DNA of 64,000 nt from Triglochin maritima (GCA_963682175.1 OY821788.1:14092001-14156000); one strand, 5' to 3'; positions 1-12,717 are shown, counted from the stretch's first letter. Notes: generated from the letters alone by a model not told the origin. A program made the numbers and translations.

Positions 1-2449
1 CAAGAGAGACCTTTCAAGAGAAAGGAACGAAAACGAATAACTAATTGGATATGATACATGCTAATGTATGTGGTCCGATAAGTACAAGTGCAAGGGACGT
101 TTAGGGTACTTCATTTTGTTCACGGACAACTATAGTCATTATGGCTATATTTGTCTAATGGGAAGCAAAAGTGAATTCTTTAACAAGTTCAAGGAATTCG
201 AGGATGAAGTAGTGAACCGACTCAACAAGAATATCGAGTCTCTATGAAAGGTTCGTAGGGGTGAGTGCTTAGGATACCTAATTTGACTTATTCCTAAAGT
301 AGGAACATGATATTGCTCGACATGGTTCAATCAATAATAAGTCAATCTAAATTGTCTATTTACTTTTGGAATTATGCACTACAAATAATGACAAACACAC
401 TAAATAATGTTCCATCCAAATCCGTGGAGAAAATATCTTGTGAGCTATGGAGTTGAAAGACACCTAAGCTCAACTTTCTCAAGATTTGGGGTTGTGAGGT
501 ATACATCAAAAAATTGATGTCAACCAAGCTTCAACCAAAAAGCGGATAAGTGCTTCTTTATAGGTTGTCCTCGTGTGACAAGAGGATACTACTTTTGGTG
601 TATCACCTCCAATCGAAAGATTGTAGAGAGAGATATGATTTTTCTGGAATTTCTGGAAAAGAGAGAAAAGTAGTGGGAGTAGAGTTGAGCTTGAGGAACT
701 CAAGATACTCTACAAGATCATGATGTGAATGTTGCATTCAAAATCATGAAGGCCCAGCCGAGATTGATTTGGTTAGTGGGAGCATGAGCGAGAGATCCTT
801 ACAAGAAATTATGAGAAAATCTCAATCATCCTCACCTAGTGTGCGTTCGAGAGTCGAACATGAACCTATTCCTCAAGAAATTGTGGAAGAAGTTCGAGAG
901 ACACGAGAAGAACCAAAAGAACTAAGAAGGTCAATGAGGGAAAGGAAGAAACCCAATAAGTATGTGGGACTTCATGAGATCATGGTACTAGATACCAAAG
1001 ATCCCTCGACCTTCCAAGAAGCAATGGAAAAGACTCCAAACTATGGTTAAAAACTATGGAATCCGAAGTAGAATCCATGTATGATAATCAAGTATGAAAC
1101 TTGATTAGCCTTCCTCAAGAGAAAATATCATTTGGTATAAATGAGATTTTAGGAGGAAGATAAACATGGATAGTAACTTGACAACCTACAAAGCAAGGCT
1201 TGTAGCAAAAGTTATACTCAAATTCAAGAAATTGACTTTGATGAAATTTTTTAGAAGTTGCCATATTAAAATCTATTCGGATTATGCTCACTATTACCGC
1301 ATTTCACAATTGTGGGATATGGAAGATGGATAACAAAATGGCGTTCCTTAAACAGGAACTTGGAGGAGGATATGTACATGGTACAACCTCAAGGTTTTGA
1401 TGATCCAAATAATAGCGAGAAGATATGCAAGTTTCGAGAATCCATTTATGGATTAAAACAAGCATCAAGGAGTTGGAACAAACGCTTTGACGAAGAGGTG
1501 AAGGAGATTCACTTCATTCAAAGTAAAGGAAAACCTTGTTGATACAAGGAGATTAGTGGGGGTCATGTAGTACTTCTGATCTTATATGTCGATCACATAT
1601 TGCTCATGAGCAATCATATACCTTTGCATTAGCAAAACGAGAAATTTCGTTGAAATCAGTATGTTCAATGAAAAGATGTGAGTGAGGCTCAATACATCTT
1701 GATTATCAAGATATAAAGAGATACATCTCATAGACTCATTGGTCTAAGCCAACGTGTATACATTGACAAGGTCTTTGAAATGTTCAGGGTGAACAATTCC
1801 GATATGGACAATATGCCAATAAGTATGAGTATAGGTGTGCAACTCAAGAAGTCTCAATGTGCTCAATCACACAAAGACTTGGATTACATGAAGGTATCCC
1901 TTATGCTTCGGCAAAAGGAAGGACCATGTACACGATGACTTGCACAAGACTCAATATCTCGTAACGTGACAAGAGGTCACCAATCCAACGCAAGTCCTAA
2001 TCGTAGGATTGCGGTCAAGAATATTCTGAAGTACCTTAATCGGACTAAAGATAAGGTTCTTGTTTATGGAAGACAAAGGAGAAAATAACCGAGGACTATT
2101 TTGATGCAATTCTTATAGGAATTCTAGACAATAAGAGGTTGGAATGATGATGCGTCATCATTATCGAAGGTGGAGGCATGAGCTAGTGTAGTTAGGAGTA
2201 ATATCACTATGGCTAACTCAACCACCAACGAAAGACAAAATAAATAAATAGGTGGACACAACAGTGACACAACTTATCCATTCAACAAACCTTCATACCA
2301 AGCTAAGAGACGAAATATATTTCGAGTCCATGGATACGAGGATCCATGTTGATTGGCTTGATAGCTGATTTAAGAAGGTTACCCTAGTCATTAATGTTTT
2401 ATGCATTGAGAATGTATGTGAAAGAAAACTTTGATAACAAGTGGGAGAT
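1..2449 (+). pseudogene. Degenerate copia pol (integrase, reverse transcriptase, RNase H)
   Basis: This is the 3' two thirds of a Ty1/copia polyprotein, broken by many stops and frameshifts. Readable pieces are an integrase stretch near 154-246 (SKSEFFNKFKEFED), an integrase/RT linker at 769-1050, and an RT core at about 1312-1542 containing YGLKQASRSWNKRFDEE. A damaged YVDD region follows near 1585-1600, then RNase H remnants to about 2400. It parallels, piece by piece, the better preserved minus-strand copy at 12609-23161, which identifies it. A polypurine tract (GTGGGAGAT) at 2441-2449 abuts the LTR. The 5' part lies outside the window. It cannot encode a working protein. Confidence 0.9.
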
Positions 2450-3620
2450 TGAAGGGAATGTGTTCTAAAACTTTTACTTTTAAATGTCAATTATTATGAA
2501 TTGAATGAGAAGTCATTTTGTTCCTTGTTTATGTTATTCGTCTTTTAGAAGTGTTAAGGAAGAGACTCTTGGTCCTTAACCGTAGAGCTCTAAAAGATAT
2601 TGGTTTACATAAAACAAAAGATATTCCAATCATGGTAATTAAGATGGGACATTAATTACCGGGTTAAGATTGTCGTGTCGGTCATAGATCATTGTAGCTC
2701 TACAAGTGAGTGACAACACGGGTATGCAAAAGATGAAAATATTACTTTTGTATACTGAATAGACCTAACAAGTAAAATATTATAGGAATGTGTTTCTGTG
2801 TCATTAATATTTTACTGTGTCCTTGGTCCTTTGATATGAGACTTATATCCGATCGCTTAAGGAGTTCTTAATTAGACTAGTGTCTTGAGCTATCGATGAG
2901 TGTAGTGTAAAGGCATTAGTTGGTTAAGTATAACTTTCGTTGGAGAAGATAGTTAGTCAAAAGATTATCATTGCCCCTCTTAATTGAGTCATGATATTAG
3001 TGGGCCCCTTGATAAAGCAAAGTTATAATGTCCACAATGTGATTTGAGTTAAGTCACATATTTATAACTAGCTTAAAGAGATCAAGAAATGAATACTAAT
3101 ACAAAGATGACACAATGCTACTTTGTGTGTATTCTTAATATCATGAGGCAAGGGACGGACACAAGTGGTGCACTCCACCACTAAATGGATCGGGTTTTGG
3201 TTCGAGTGGAATTAAGACATCTAACTAATTGGGAGCTATAATGTGTAGCTAGATACCGCTTATAGCTTGTGATATTAAGCTCTTAATATCACTGTCAACT
3301 TAGTTTAGATCCTCCCATAGGTCACACCACAAAACTGGGAAACGAGTAATGGGGATTTTGAGTTCATAGGATGTGTCGGGTTTCATGTAGAAAATATGAC
3401 ACATGGGGTGAACAAGCAAAATCAAAATTATGTTGTGATTAATAACATAATTAGAATCTAAATAAAATTCATATGTGATGTAAATATTATGGGGTGTAAT
3501 GATTGATCATTGCATAGGATAATATGTTACATAAGTTGTGAATTTACTACTAATCCCGAAATGTCAAATTTTGTAGGGGTTAAACCGAAATTTGACAAGT
3601 CTGCAGAACAGTGCTCCAAC

Positions 3621-3847
3621 GGTCGACCGGTTACCAGTAAACGGTCGACCGATCGGACACGGTCGACCGGACGTGTCTCGACCGATAACAGGGAATTTTC
3701 ATCTGTTCGAACGGTCGACCGAATGTGATCGGTCGGTCGACCGAACATTGTGATGGAATAGTTCCTGTTACGAACGGTCGACCGAGTTATTGAACGGTCG
3801 ACCGAAACCTGGTTCGAGCGGTCGACCGAACCTCCAAACGGTCGACC
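3621..3847. repeat. GGTCGACC palindrome array in copia-1 U3
   Basis: Nine perfect copies of GGTCGACC start at 3621, 3643, 3661, 3713, 3735, 3776, 3796, 3820 and 3840, and a degenerate copy lies near 3676. Most are extended to CGGTCGACCG. Start-to-start steps are 22, 18, 52, 22, 41, 20, 24 and 20 bp, clustering near two helical turns. The intervening sequence is not obviously repeated. The array ends about 180 bp upstream of the TATA box at 4028. Confidence 0.95.
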
Positions 3848-4027
3848 GGTCCAGACGGTTAATGCATAATTAATTTAAGAATTAATTAGATCATGCATGG
3901 AATTGGTCCATAATTGATTTAATTCGTGGCTAATATTATTTATTATTAAATAATGGATGGTTAGATGGAATTTTGCATGAAATCATGGGCAAGAGGTTGC
4001 ACATGAATAGGTAATTTGGAGAGAACT

Positions 4028-4035
4028 TATAAATA
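4028..4035 (+). promoter_or_regulatory. TATA box of copia-1 LTR
   Basis: TATAAATA lies in the expected place between the U3 palindrome array and a pyrimidine-rich R region. The same box is present in the two minus-strand LTR copies. Function is inferred from position and motif. Confidence 0.65.
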
Positions 4036-4497
4036 CAAGTTTATCTCATTACCTCCTCAATTCATTCATTATTTTCTTATGCAAAATTCTCTCTCCATAA
4101 TTCTCCACGAAAATTCCTTAATTCTTAAGTTTAGTTTAGTTCTTAAGAGATCATCTTCTCAAGGGAATTAAAGAGGGGTTAGTAATTGGATTCTAAACCC
4201 TATCGGAGATTGAGAGACTAGCTTCCCTCTCTCCGATCTTGTTTAGAGTTTGGTGAATACTCGGAGACATCCGGCGCAGCGAGGAGCATCCCCAACGTCT
4301 CCGAATCTTCAAGAAGTTTTAGAGAACTTCTAGGTATGAATTTTGGAGCCCATATTTGTTTTAATAAAGTTTTGAAACTAGATATTGAAACAAATTGATG
4401 CATGCATGAAATAAATCATAGAAAATTGTGAATTGATCCTTATTGTGCATAAAAATTCGAAAAATAAATATGTACAATTAAACATGAAATCCTACAG

Positions 4498-4509
4498 TGG
4501 TATCAGAGC
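4498..4509 (+). other. Primer-binding site, tRNA-iMet type
   Basis: TGGTATCAGAGC starts one base after the LTR end. This is the usual initiator-methionine tRNA complement of plant copia elements. Confidence 0.9.
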
Positions 4510-4935
4510 TTAGGGTTCAATTTTGTCTTGATTTAAGGTTGTAAACGGATTTAGTTTACCATCTAGGATTTAAACAATTCGATTTACCGGTTTTTCGGTC
4601 TATGAATGTTTGTTGATGTAATTCTCCATAATAATTCGTACTGAATGTTTTAAGTGTTTTAAAACATGCCATGTAATTATTAGAATTAAGATTTAGACAT
4701 TTGTCTAACTTGCAATAATTTCCTTTTAAGTATAAACGATTATTTTGTAAGAGAATCAACAAAACCGAAAAACTGCGGTTCATCTTTCCATAGGAAATTG
4801 GATGGACAGCGGTTCATAATTAATTTTTGAACTATGGATGCATGAAAAACGTTTTTAATAGATTTCAAAATGTTTTTCGAAGAATTGTTTGGGATTCTAG
4901 ATGCTTGATAAACTAGGTTGGATAGTTTATAATTA
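4510..4935 (+). other. Untranslated leader of copia family 1, truncated
   Basis: The sequence matches the leader of the minus-strand element (about 24220-24636 read in reverse) up to roughly 4935. Similarity then stops, apparently where another element has replaced it. No gag follows. Confidence 0.75.
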
Positions 4936-6041
4936 AGAATTAAGAATTTTTAGCTTGTCTAGTAGTTTAATTCTTCCATCTCTTTCAAAATCTTCATGTA
5001 TTTGTGAAAGAAAATGTTTTGTGGGTTTTGCGTGTGTTTAGCATGTGCAAAACCGTTGAGAGGTGAATTAAAAAGGAAGCTCCCAGAATTGACTTGAACA
5101 GGATGCATTACGATATCTAGCACGCTGACTTTAGGTTTTATTTAATCGTAAGGATGTCCCCTTGTTTTCTCTCGGGGGGAGAGTAATTATTGGGTTTCAG
5201 TACCCAAACAAATAAAGAAGTCCACCTTGAACCTAGTAAGTCAAATAATTTGTGTATGTTAGTATAAGGAAGTTTGTCGTAGTCAAGGACCCTTAAACTC
5301 CTATTGTGAAATCTCAAATGTAGGGGGTTTTGTTGATATGTAGATAAGAAAAAATTTAGTAGGGTGTTCTCTCTTCTCATATAACTCCTATCGCTTGGGA
5401 AATTAGGTCCGAGGGGACTTAGTACCGGGTGATTTCGAGTCATCTGACTTAGAATGCACCGACTAAACTCCCATTACAAAGGTGGTAGGGATCGCCCTAT
5501 GTGGAGATTTAGGGGAAGGTATACGTGATACTATAAGTCCTCATACGCAGATGCACGAACTCGACCCTGGGAGAATTAAACATTAACTAGTTCAAAAATG
5601 GTAATGTAAATAAGAACTTTAATGGACTTTACATGTTGTATCACTTGATGATGTTAAGGTTGCACATGTCTTTCACTTAAGTCCGTAAGTAACTTGTACG
5701 AATGGTTCCCTAGGGTAGGTGTGTTGACTGGATACATATAGAGAGTCGACCTGTAAGATTACCTTGTTCAATGGTCGACAAAGGTAGGTCCATCGAGTCG
5801 TGTTGCTAGGTTGAATAATGCATCAATGTTCGGATTTTGTTGGTATATCCGCTGAAAACTCTCAGGAGCCAACACTCCTCCTTGGCGACAATTGGGTTTA
5901 ACGGCTTGTACGTGCTAACTGCAACAATGTTTCCTATGAAAGTGAGTTAGGATTTCTTGTTTTTGTATGTTTTTCCTTTCTTTCATATTTTCTCTTTCTA
6001 TGTTTTGCTAGGGACTAGCAAGAGGTAAGTGTGGGGGTATA
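4936..6041 (+). mobile_element. 3' internal fragment of a Tat/Athila-like LTR element
   Basis: From about 5830 the sequence closely follows the 3' internal end of the element at 12723-19160 (its 13922-14100 region in reverse). Both share a 'gctagggactagca' block and a GTGTGGGGGTAT polypurine tract immediately before the LTR. The part from 4936 to 5830 has no recognisable coding capacity. There is no matching 5' LTR upstream, so the element is truncated at its left edge. Confidence 0.65.
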
Positions 6042-7592
6042 TGATTAATAGCATATCATACATCACATTCATGTTATATATCCTTTATTTTACCACAACT
6101 ATGTGCTACTCGAGTGTTTGTTTGTGGTGTTTCAGGTGTTAGGTACTAAAGAATAGAAAGGAAGAGAAAAGGACTGAAATGCAAGAAGAAATGACTCAAA
6201 TGAAGCAAAGTGGACCTATTTGTCATGCACAAGGAGGCATCTGCAAATCAGCAAGAACCCAGATGAAATCCAGAGGGACCTGAACAAAAGAAAAACATTT
6301 TGAGAGCAAAAATCCATAAATACCATGATATTGAAGAGTATTTTGGAAATTAAGACCAAACAGACTCGAACCAGCGGACCACGATTCCACCCCATGTGCA
6401 AAATACATCACTTAAGCTTCTGGGAGAAATCGAGACGAATCGGAGCCAAAACATCCCCCAATTGCAGATCCAAATCATCTGCTGGCATATCGTTTTGGTG
6501 CAAATCCCCCAAAAATTCTCCTATGGCTCAAACGTGTTTATTTGGGTGCACCAGACCAAAGAGAAAATGATTACAGTCGTCGAATTGCTTCCAGATTCAT
6601 CTACACCACTCTTTCTTCTACAAATAGCAATGTTTCTCCTACATTTCTCTCTTCTCCACCTCCACCATTAGAATAGCTTAGATTTTACTCATTTGTGTAC
6701 AAGAATAAGGAGGTGGATGGAGCTTGTAAACTAGTGCTTTCTTTAATCTAATGGTGGAATATTTTTTCCTCTTGTCATTAGCTTTTTTCTATCCAATTAG
6801 TTTTTGATTTTGTTTATTAGTTTTCTAGTTAGAAATTTATGTCATGTCTACTCTTAATCTCTTCATTTTCGAGTTTATAGTGATGATTAGTGACTAGATC
6901 TACCCCAGTTTGGGTGGAGGTCATGTAGATTATGTGATGTGTTGGTGATGGGCTCTTCTTATCTTGTGTCATTTCATGTGCTTAATGTAGATTTATACTT
7001 GTAACTTGCTAAAACTTGCATTAGATGGGATAATGGTCACACTAGGTACTTGTGTCATGGTAGATCTAGAGTTTATCTTGTTTCTTGTAATGGTTTCTCT
7101 TGTTATGGAAAATGGCTTGTGATGTATGAATGCTTGATTAATAGAGAATGCATGAATGGATTAAGTTGTATGAAGGGGTTAATTGTTGCTCTAAAGGTCA
7201 CACTAGGTGCTTTGTGCATTCTTGAGAACCCATAGTTCATCTTAACTTCATCTCTAACTAAATTAGTTATGTATTCCATGTAAATGTTTTTGATATTAAG
7301 TAGATTCCACACTACCTTCTAGTTGATTTCACCTACTTTACACACTTGTGCTTAATGAAATGAAGACTCACTCTCACACACACATACCTACACACCTCCA
7401 CTCCATGAGAGTTTAGTTTAATTGTTAATTCATTCATAGTTTAGTATAGTTAGTTTAACATAATCCCTTCATTTTCCTCTGATTCCCCACTCGAGTTGGG
7501 TTGTCACAACAACACTCACAACTCCTTGTGGACTGAGTCGTACTTGTCGCATCTTCACCGACGTCGTGCACTTGCGGTTATTAAAATGATCA
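6042..7592 (+). repeat. 3' LTR of a Tat/Athila-like element (family B relative)
   Basis: The LTR starts TGATTAATAGC directly after a polypurine tract. It ends in the block common to all family A and B LTRs here (..CGTGCACTTGCGGT..), finishing at ..ATGATCA. It is related to, but diverged from, the LTRs at 26472, 60106 and 61585. No target duplication can be assigned because the 5' side of the element is missing. Confidence 0.75.
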
Positions 7593-8880
7593 AACAACTA
7601 CTTTATGTTATGTGAAAGAAATGCAAGAGTCATCAGGGGTATCAACTTGTCCACTTCTTGAAGATGGAACTTTATTTGATTTTTCACGTCCAAAATTTTA
7701 ACGATATAGTGGCATACATAAGCTCCAAAGGTGGTCATGTTCGCATTTATCATTAGAGGGGATTGTCTTGTCCTCTCATTTTTTCTTTATATTTCATTAT
7801 TTTTTCTTCACAGTTTGGATAAAGTTTCTTCTGTCGGTCATCTAACATTCCATCCAACATTATAATGAAATTTCATTGAACCCTATAAGCTACCGTGTTT
7901 GAAAAAAACTACAACATATCCGAAGAGATAAAAACAAAATATTCCATTGAACACTATAAGCTTCCATATAACATTCCATTCCAAAATTCAACATTACATA
8001 TTCCTCGAACAGAAACACAAATACACATAAAATTATCTTGTTTAACAAAGATGGCAATCCTAAATGATTTCTAAATATGTGGATTATGTTGGTGGTAGAA
8101 ACACGATGCTTAATGATTTTTTGTGCGAAGATGTCTTATGGTCTCCCGACAACCAAAATCATTAAGCACTGTGTTTGGAGGCAATTGAGTGTTTTACAAT
8201 ATATTTACATAATGTTTCATTTTGTAGCGTAGAATGCAATTTTTCTTTGTAATGTATTGTCGCTCTATGTCACCATTGTCCTGTCCTGCAAGGGGACTGA
8301 GCCTCCATGAGGGTTCTAGGTCATCCCATGAGGGGAATGAGTTGTCTTGAGACGGGACTGACCCGTCCCGGTGGGATGTCGGGTGGAAATTAGTCGTCCC
8401 GTAGGGGGAGCCGCAATATATGTCACCGTTCCACGAGAGGATTGCCCTATCCCACGAGGGGCCTGAGTCACCTCGTGGGTTCGGAGTAGTTCCACTAGTG
8501 GAATGATTTGTCTCGAGCGGGGACTTACATGTCCTGGTGGGGAGGTGGAAATTAGTCGTCCCATGGGCGCATTGGGTCCTCCCGTGAGTTGACTGGGTAT
8601 TCTAACTATCGTCCCGCGAGGGGACCGAATCGTTCTGTCGTGGGACTATCCCGTCCCATGATGGGATTGACCCATTCCATCGTGCTAGTACAAAGTGATA
8701 CAAAGAGATACTAACATTCAAAACAAACCAAGAAAACTTTTCGAATAGTACTAAAAAATTCAACACATTTCACTGAACAGTTAACTAATTACAATTCATT
8801 AACAAACATTAAAGTTCCTAAATTTTTACACTGAATGATGGGTGTGTGACTAATAAAGAAGCCAATTGACCTCTAAGTTA
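7593..8880. other. Unassigned sequence with a GC-rich phrase repeat
   Basis: No convincing gene is seen. The stretch around 7711-7755 is repeated near 38250-38295, so it belongs to a dispersed repeat. Between about 8280 and 8690 there is a run of loosely repeated phrases of the type 'cgtcccatgaggggantga', spaced 25-40 bp apart with strong divergence. Confidence 0.5.
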
Positions 8881-8919
8881 GTGTATTACACTATGATTTC
8901 GCCAACGGTTTTTCTTTAT

Positions 8920-9108
8920 TCATAAGCTTTGGATCCATTGGAGGACATAAATTCCACAATCGTTGCTCATCAGTGGTTGGTGTTGCAATTCTCCTCTTTC
9001 AATAGTCGAATGCATGTCCACTTCGAGTTTTGATCTCCAATAATCAGCAACTGTTTTAGCTGCCTCTTCGTGGTTGCACTCGACATCTTGTTTGGCTTTT
9101 TCTAACAA
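8920..9108 (-). pseudogene. Ulp1/C48-type protease C-terminal fragment
   Basis: This minus-strand reading frame ends in SNDCGIYVLQWIQSL, which matches the catalytic-cysteine motif of Ulp1 (peptidase C48) proteases. These enzymes cleave SUMO-like proteins. The frame is only about 62 codons long and the catalytic His and Asp that would lie upstream are not in it, so it is a remnant. In plants such domains are often carried by Mutator-like or CACTA transposons. The charged coding-like repeat at 9850-10110 is on the same strand and upstream, so it may have been part of the same protein. Confidence 0.6.
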
Positions 9109-9849
9109 TCTTTCATGACAAGTTGTTTAGTTGCGTTATTTTCTTCATCCTCTCGTCAACGGTTAAAAGTGTCTAGCACACCAATGTCACAATAGGTTAG
9201 ACAATCAGAGAGTCATTTTGGTTCCATTTTCTTATATTTTTCAACATTGATGTAGCCAAATCATTAGCTTTGACCAATATAAACTCAGTGGCGGAGTTTG
9301 GAATCATAATGACCTTATGTGCATATGCTCTGGCCTCCTGCCTTTGCTAAAAAATATATAGGAAGGTGTCCATCATTTGTCCAGCAAAAAGAGTGTTATC
9401 AACTTGTAAACACTCGTAGCTTTAAAAGAAGTAAACTATGGTAAGACATTTCTTCACTTACGTCTGGTGATGTCCCAGCCCTTTTGGTGATTAGATCCCT
9501 CATAACTGATCTGCAAACCGAGATGGCTTCCTTGCACCAGAAACATTCCTTATCGTCTGATCAAGATGCCACTATCTTAAGAATAACTTTCCTTTGGCTG
9601 CACTCAAGTGGTCCATGGCTTCCATTTCCATATTCTCAATAATACTATCCACTGACCGGTTTAGCGTGCTCTTCGTAAGAGAATTATCCTTTGTTATTTC
9701 AGACATTTCATATTCTCCAAATTTACTTCTCTTCTCAACCACTAACTCTTTCAGCAGGTTGTTCTATTTTTTCTCCTCTCCATGCTTCTCTGCCTGACGC
9801 GGTCTTCCTTTTACTTCCCCCCTCTCTCTAGTTCATGGTTAATCTTACT

Positions 9850-10110
9850 CTCCCCTCCTCTCTCATTCTCCTCCTCTCCTCCCCCTCTACCTCCGACCTC
9901 CTATCCTCCTCTTGTCTCATTCTCCTCCTATCATCCTCCTCTACCCTTATTCTCCTCCTATCATCCTCTTCTGCCCTCATTCTCCTCCTATCCTACTCCT
10001 CTGCATCCAGGCTCCTACCCTCCTGTGCCTTTATCCTCATTTCCTCCTCTTCGTCACACTTTCCCTTACTCTTCCCTTCCACATCACCTTCCTCTTGTCC
10101 ATTAATTAAT
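9850..10110 (-). repeat. CT-rich coding-type tandem repeat (Arg/Glu/Asp-rich on minus strand)
   Basis: The plus strand repeats a roughly 39-bp phrase containing 'cattctcctcctatcatcc'. Read on the minus strand it gives repeated EEDDRRRMR-like peptides, as expected of a charged coiled or disordered segment. It lies upstream of the Ulp1 remnant on the same strand. Confidence 0.6.
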
Positions 10111-10204
10111 TCCATATTTAGCATTTTATCTTGTGACAAGAGTGGTAAAGTCTTCACGCTCGAGAAATGTCGATGAAAGTTAAAATTTCATAACCAACTT
10201 TTAC

Positions 10205-10425
10205 GGGATGCTCATGCCCCGCTCGAGACATAAGTGTACCCCTCGGGATGCATATGCCACCCTAGGGATGCAAGTGTCCCCCTCAAGACTCGAGTCCTGC
10301 TCAGGACGCAAGTGCCACACTCAGGACACATATGTCCCCGTTGGCACTCAAGTGTCCCACTCAGGAGGCTCATGTTCTGCTTGGGATGCAGGTGTCCCGT
10401 TCATGAAACACAATGGTCCCGAGAG
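10205..10425. repeat. Diverged short-phrase repeat
   Basis: Phrases of the form 'ctcgggatgcaagtgtccc' recur about every 25 bp with heavy divergence. A similar array is seen near 38800-38930. The function is unknown. Confidence 0.6.
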
Positions 10426-10475
10426 ATGCTTTCTTGTTTTTAGTATTTAAAACACACAAACTGTTACTTTGCTGC

Positions 10476-12524
10476 TGTAGGATTTCATGTTTAATTATAC
10501 ATATATATTTTCGAATTTTTATGTATAATAAGGATCAATTTTCAATTTTCTATAATTTATTTCATGCATGCATCAATTTGTTTCAATATCTAGTTTCAAA
10601 ACTTTATTAAAACAAATATGGGCTCCGAAATTCATACCTAGAAGTTCTCTAAAACTTCTTGAAGATTCGGAGATGTTGGGGATGCTCCTCGCTGCGCCGG
10701 ATGCCTCCGAGTACTCACCAAACTCAAAACAAGATCGGAGAGAGGGAAGCTAGTCTCTCAATCTCCGATAGGGTTTAGAATCCAATTACTAACCCCTCTT
10801 TAATTCTCTTGAGAAGATGATCTCTTAAGAACTAAAACCAAACTTAAGAATTAAGGGATTTTCATGGAGCATTATGGAGAGAGAATTTTTGCACAAGAAA
10901 TAATGAATTAATTAATTGGGTAATGAAATAAGCTTGTATTTATAAGCTCTCTCCAAATTACCTATTCATGTGCAACCCCTTGCCCATGATCTCATGCAAA
11001 ATTCCATCTAACCATCCATTATTTAATAATAAATAATATTAGCCACGAATTAAATCAATTATGGACCAATTCCATGCATGATCTAATTAATTCTTAAATT
11101 AATTCTGCACAAAACCGTCTGGACTGGTCGACCGTTTGGAGGTTCGGTCGACCGCTCGAACCTAGTTTCGGTCGACCGTTCAATAACTCGGTCGACCGTT
11201 CGTAACAGGAACTATTCCATCGCAATGTTTGGTCGACCGACCGATCACATTCGGTCGATCGTTCGAACAGATGAAAATTCCCTGTTATCGGTCGAGACAC
11301 GTCCGGTCGACCGTGCCCGATCGGTCGACCGTTTACTACTAACCGGTCGACCGTTGGAGCACTGTTCTGCAGACTTGTCAAATTTCGGTTTAACCCCTAT
11401 AAAATTTGACATTTCGGGATTAGTAGTAAATTCACAACTTATGTAACATATTATCCTATGTAATGATCAATCATTGCACCCCATAATATTTACATCACAT
11501 ATGAATTTAATTTAGATTCTAATTATGTTATTAATCACAACATAATTTTGATTTGTCTTGTTCACCCCATGTGTCATATTTTCTACATGAAACTCGACAC
11601 ATCTTATGAACTCAAAATCCCCATTTCTTGTTTCCCAGTTTTGTGGTGTGACCTATGGGAGGATCTAAACTAAGTTGGCAGTGATATTAAAAGCTTAATA
11701 TCACAAGCTATAAGCAGTATCTAGCTACACATTATAGCTCCCAATTAGTTAGATGTCTTAATTCCGCTCGAACCAAAACCCGATCCATTTAGTGATGGAG
11801 TGCGCCACTTGTGTTCGTCCCTTGCCTCATGATATTAAGAATACACACAAAGTAGTATTGTGTCATCTTTGTATTAGTATTCATTTCTTGATCTCTTTAA
11901 GCTAGTTATAAATATGTGACTTAACTTAAATCACATTGTGCACATTATAACTTTGCTTTATCAAGGGGCCCACTAATATCATCACTCAATTAAGAGGGGC
12001 AATGATAATCTTTTGACTAACTATCTTCTCCAACGAAAGTTATACTTAACCAACTAATGTCTTTACACTACACTCATCGATAGCTCAAGACACTAGTCTA
12101 ATTAAGAACTCCTTAAGCGATCGGATATAAGTCTCATATCAAAGGACCAAGGACACAGTAAAATATTAATGACACAGAAACACATTCCTATAATATTTTA
12201 CTTGTTAGGTCAATTCGGTATACAAAAGTACTATTTTCCTCTTTTGTGTATCCGTGTTGTCACTCACTTGTAGAGCTACAATGATCTATGACCAACACGA
12301 CAATCTTAACTCGGTAATTAATGTCCCATGTTAATTACCATGATTGTGAATATCTTTTGTTTTATGTAAACCAATATCTTTTAGAGCTCTACGGTTAAGG
12401 ACCAAGAGCTTCTTCCTTAACACTTCTGAAAGACGAATAATATAAACAAGGAACAAAATGATTTCTCATTCAATTCATAATAATTGACATTTAAAAGTAA
12501 AACTTTTAGAACACATTCCCTTCA
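10476..12524 (-). repeat. 3' LTR of copia-1 element (2,049 bp)
   Basis: On the plus strand it starts TGTAGG and ends CCCTTCA. It matches the 5' LTR at 24649-28083 over its whole length, with scattered differences. Next to it at 12525-12540 is the complement of a polypurine tract (GTGGGAGAT in sense). Confidence 0.93.
11126..11352. repeat. GGTCGACC palindrome array, 3' LTR copy
   Basis: Perfect sites start at 11126, 11146, 11170, 11190, 11231, 11305, 11323 and 11345. Decayed ones lie at 11253 (GGTCGATC) and 11290. Steps of 18-24 bp dominate. This is the mirror image of the array at 3621-3847. Confidence 0.93.
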
Positions 12525-12608
12525 ATCTCCCACTTGTTATTAAAGTTTTCTTTCTCATACATACTCAATGCACAAAACAATAATAACTAGGGTAAATCCC
12601 ATTACATA

Positions 12609-12717
12609 TCAATCATCAAGCCAATCTACAAGGTTCCTCAATCCCATGGACTCGAAATGCATTTCGCCCTTCGCTTGGGATAAGGGTTTTGTGAATGGAT
12701 CAGCTGTGTTGTTGTTG
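12609..12717 (-). pseudogene. Copia pol, final RNase H segment split off by insertion
   Basis: Reading on the minus strand gives ..NNNTADPFTKPLSQAKGE.. and ends LVDWLDD at a stop (12609-12611), the usual C-terminus of plant copia polyproteins. It continues directly from the segment ending at 19161, once the nested element and one copy of its GTGTC duplication are removed. Confidence 0.9.

Larger units (their letters stand above)
2450..4496 (+). repeat. Long terminal repeat of copia family 1 (2,047 bp)
   Basis: The LTR runs from TGAAGGGAATG to CCTACA. A polypurine tract lies just before it and a tRNA-iMet-type primer-binding site just after it. It matches the two 2,049-bp LTRs of the minus-strand element at 10475-28083. 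A TATA box (TATAAATA) sits at 4028-4035, so sequence upstream of it is U3 and downstream is R-U5. U3 holds the palindrome array at 3621-3847. The LTR is flanked by pol on its left and a leader on its right, so it is shared by two internal regions and is neither a solo LTR nor a normal 3' LTR. Confidence 0.92.

Noticed and set aside
3510..3748. Overlapping Arg/Asp/Ser-rich frames on both strands across the palindrome array
   Set aside because: They are by-products of translating CGGTCGACCG in all frames (GRP, VDR, STD repeats) and recur wherever the array occurs, so they are not genes.
3621..3847. CRISPR array interpretation of regularly spaced palindromes
   Set aside because: The genome is plant nuclear DNA, the repeat is only 10 bp, the spacers are short and irregular, and the array lies inside an LTR.
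9594..10176. Ser/Leu/Pro-rich plus-strand frames
   Set aside because: They translate a CT-rich low-complexity repeat, and the minus strand gives the more plausible charged coding repeat.
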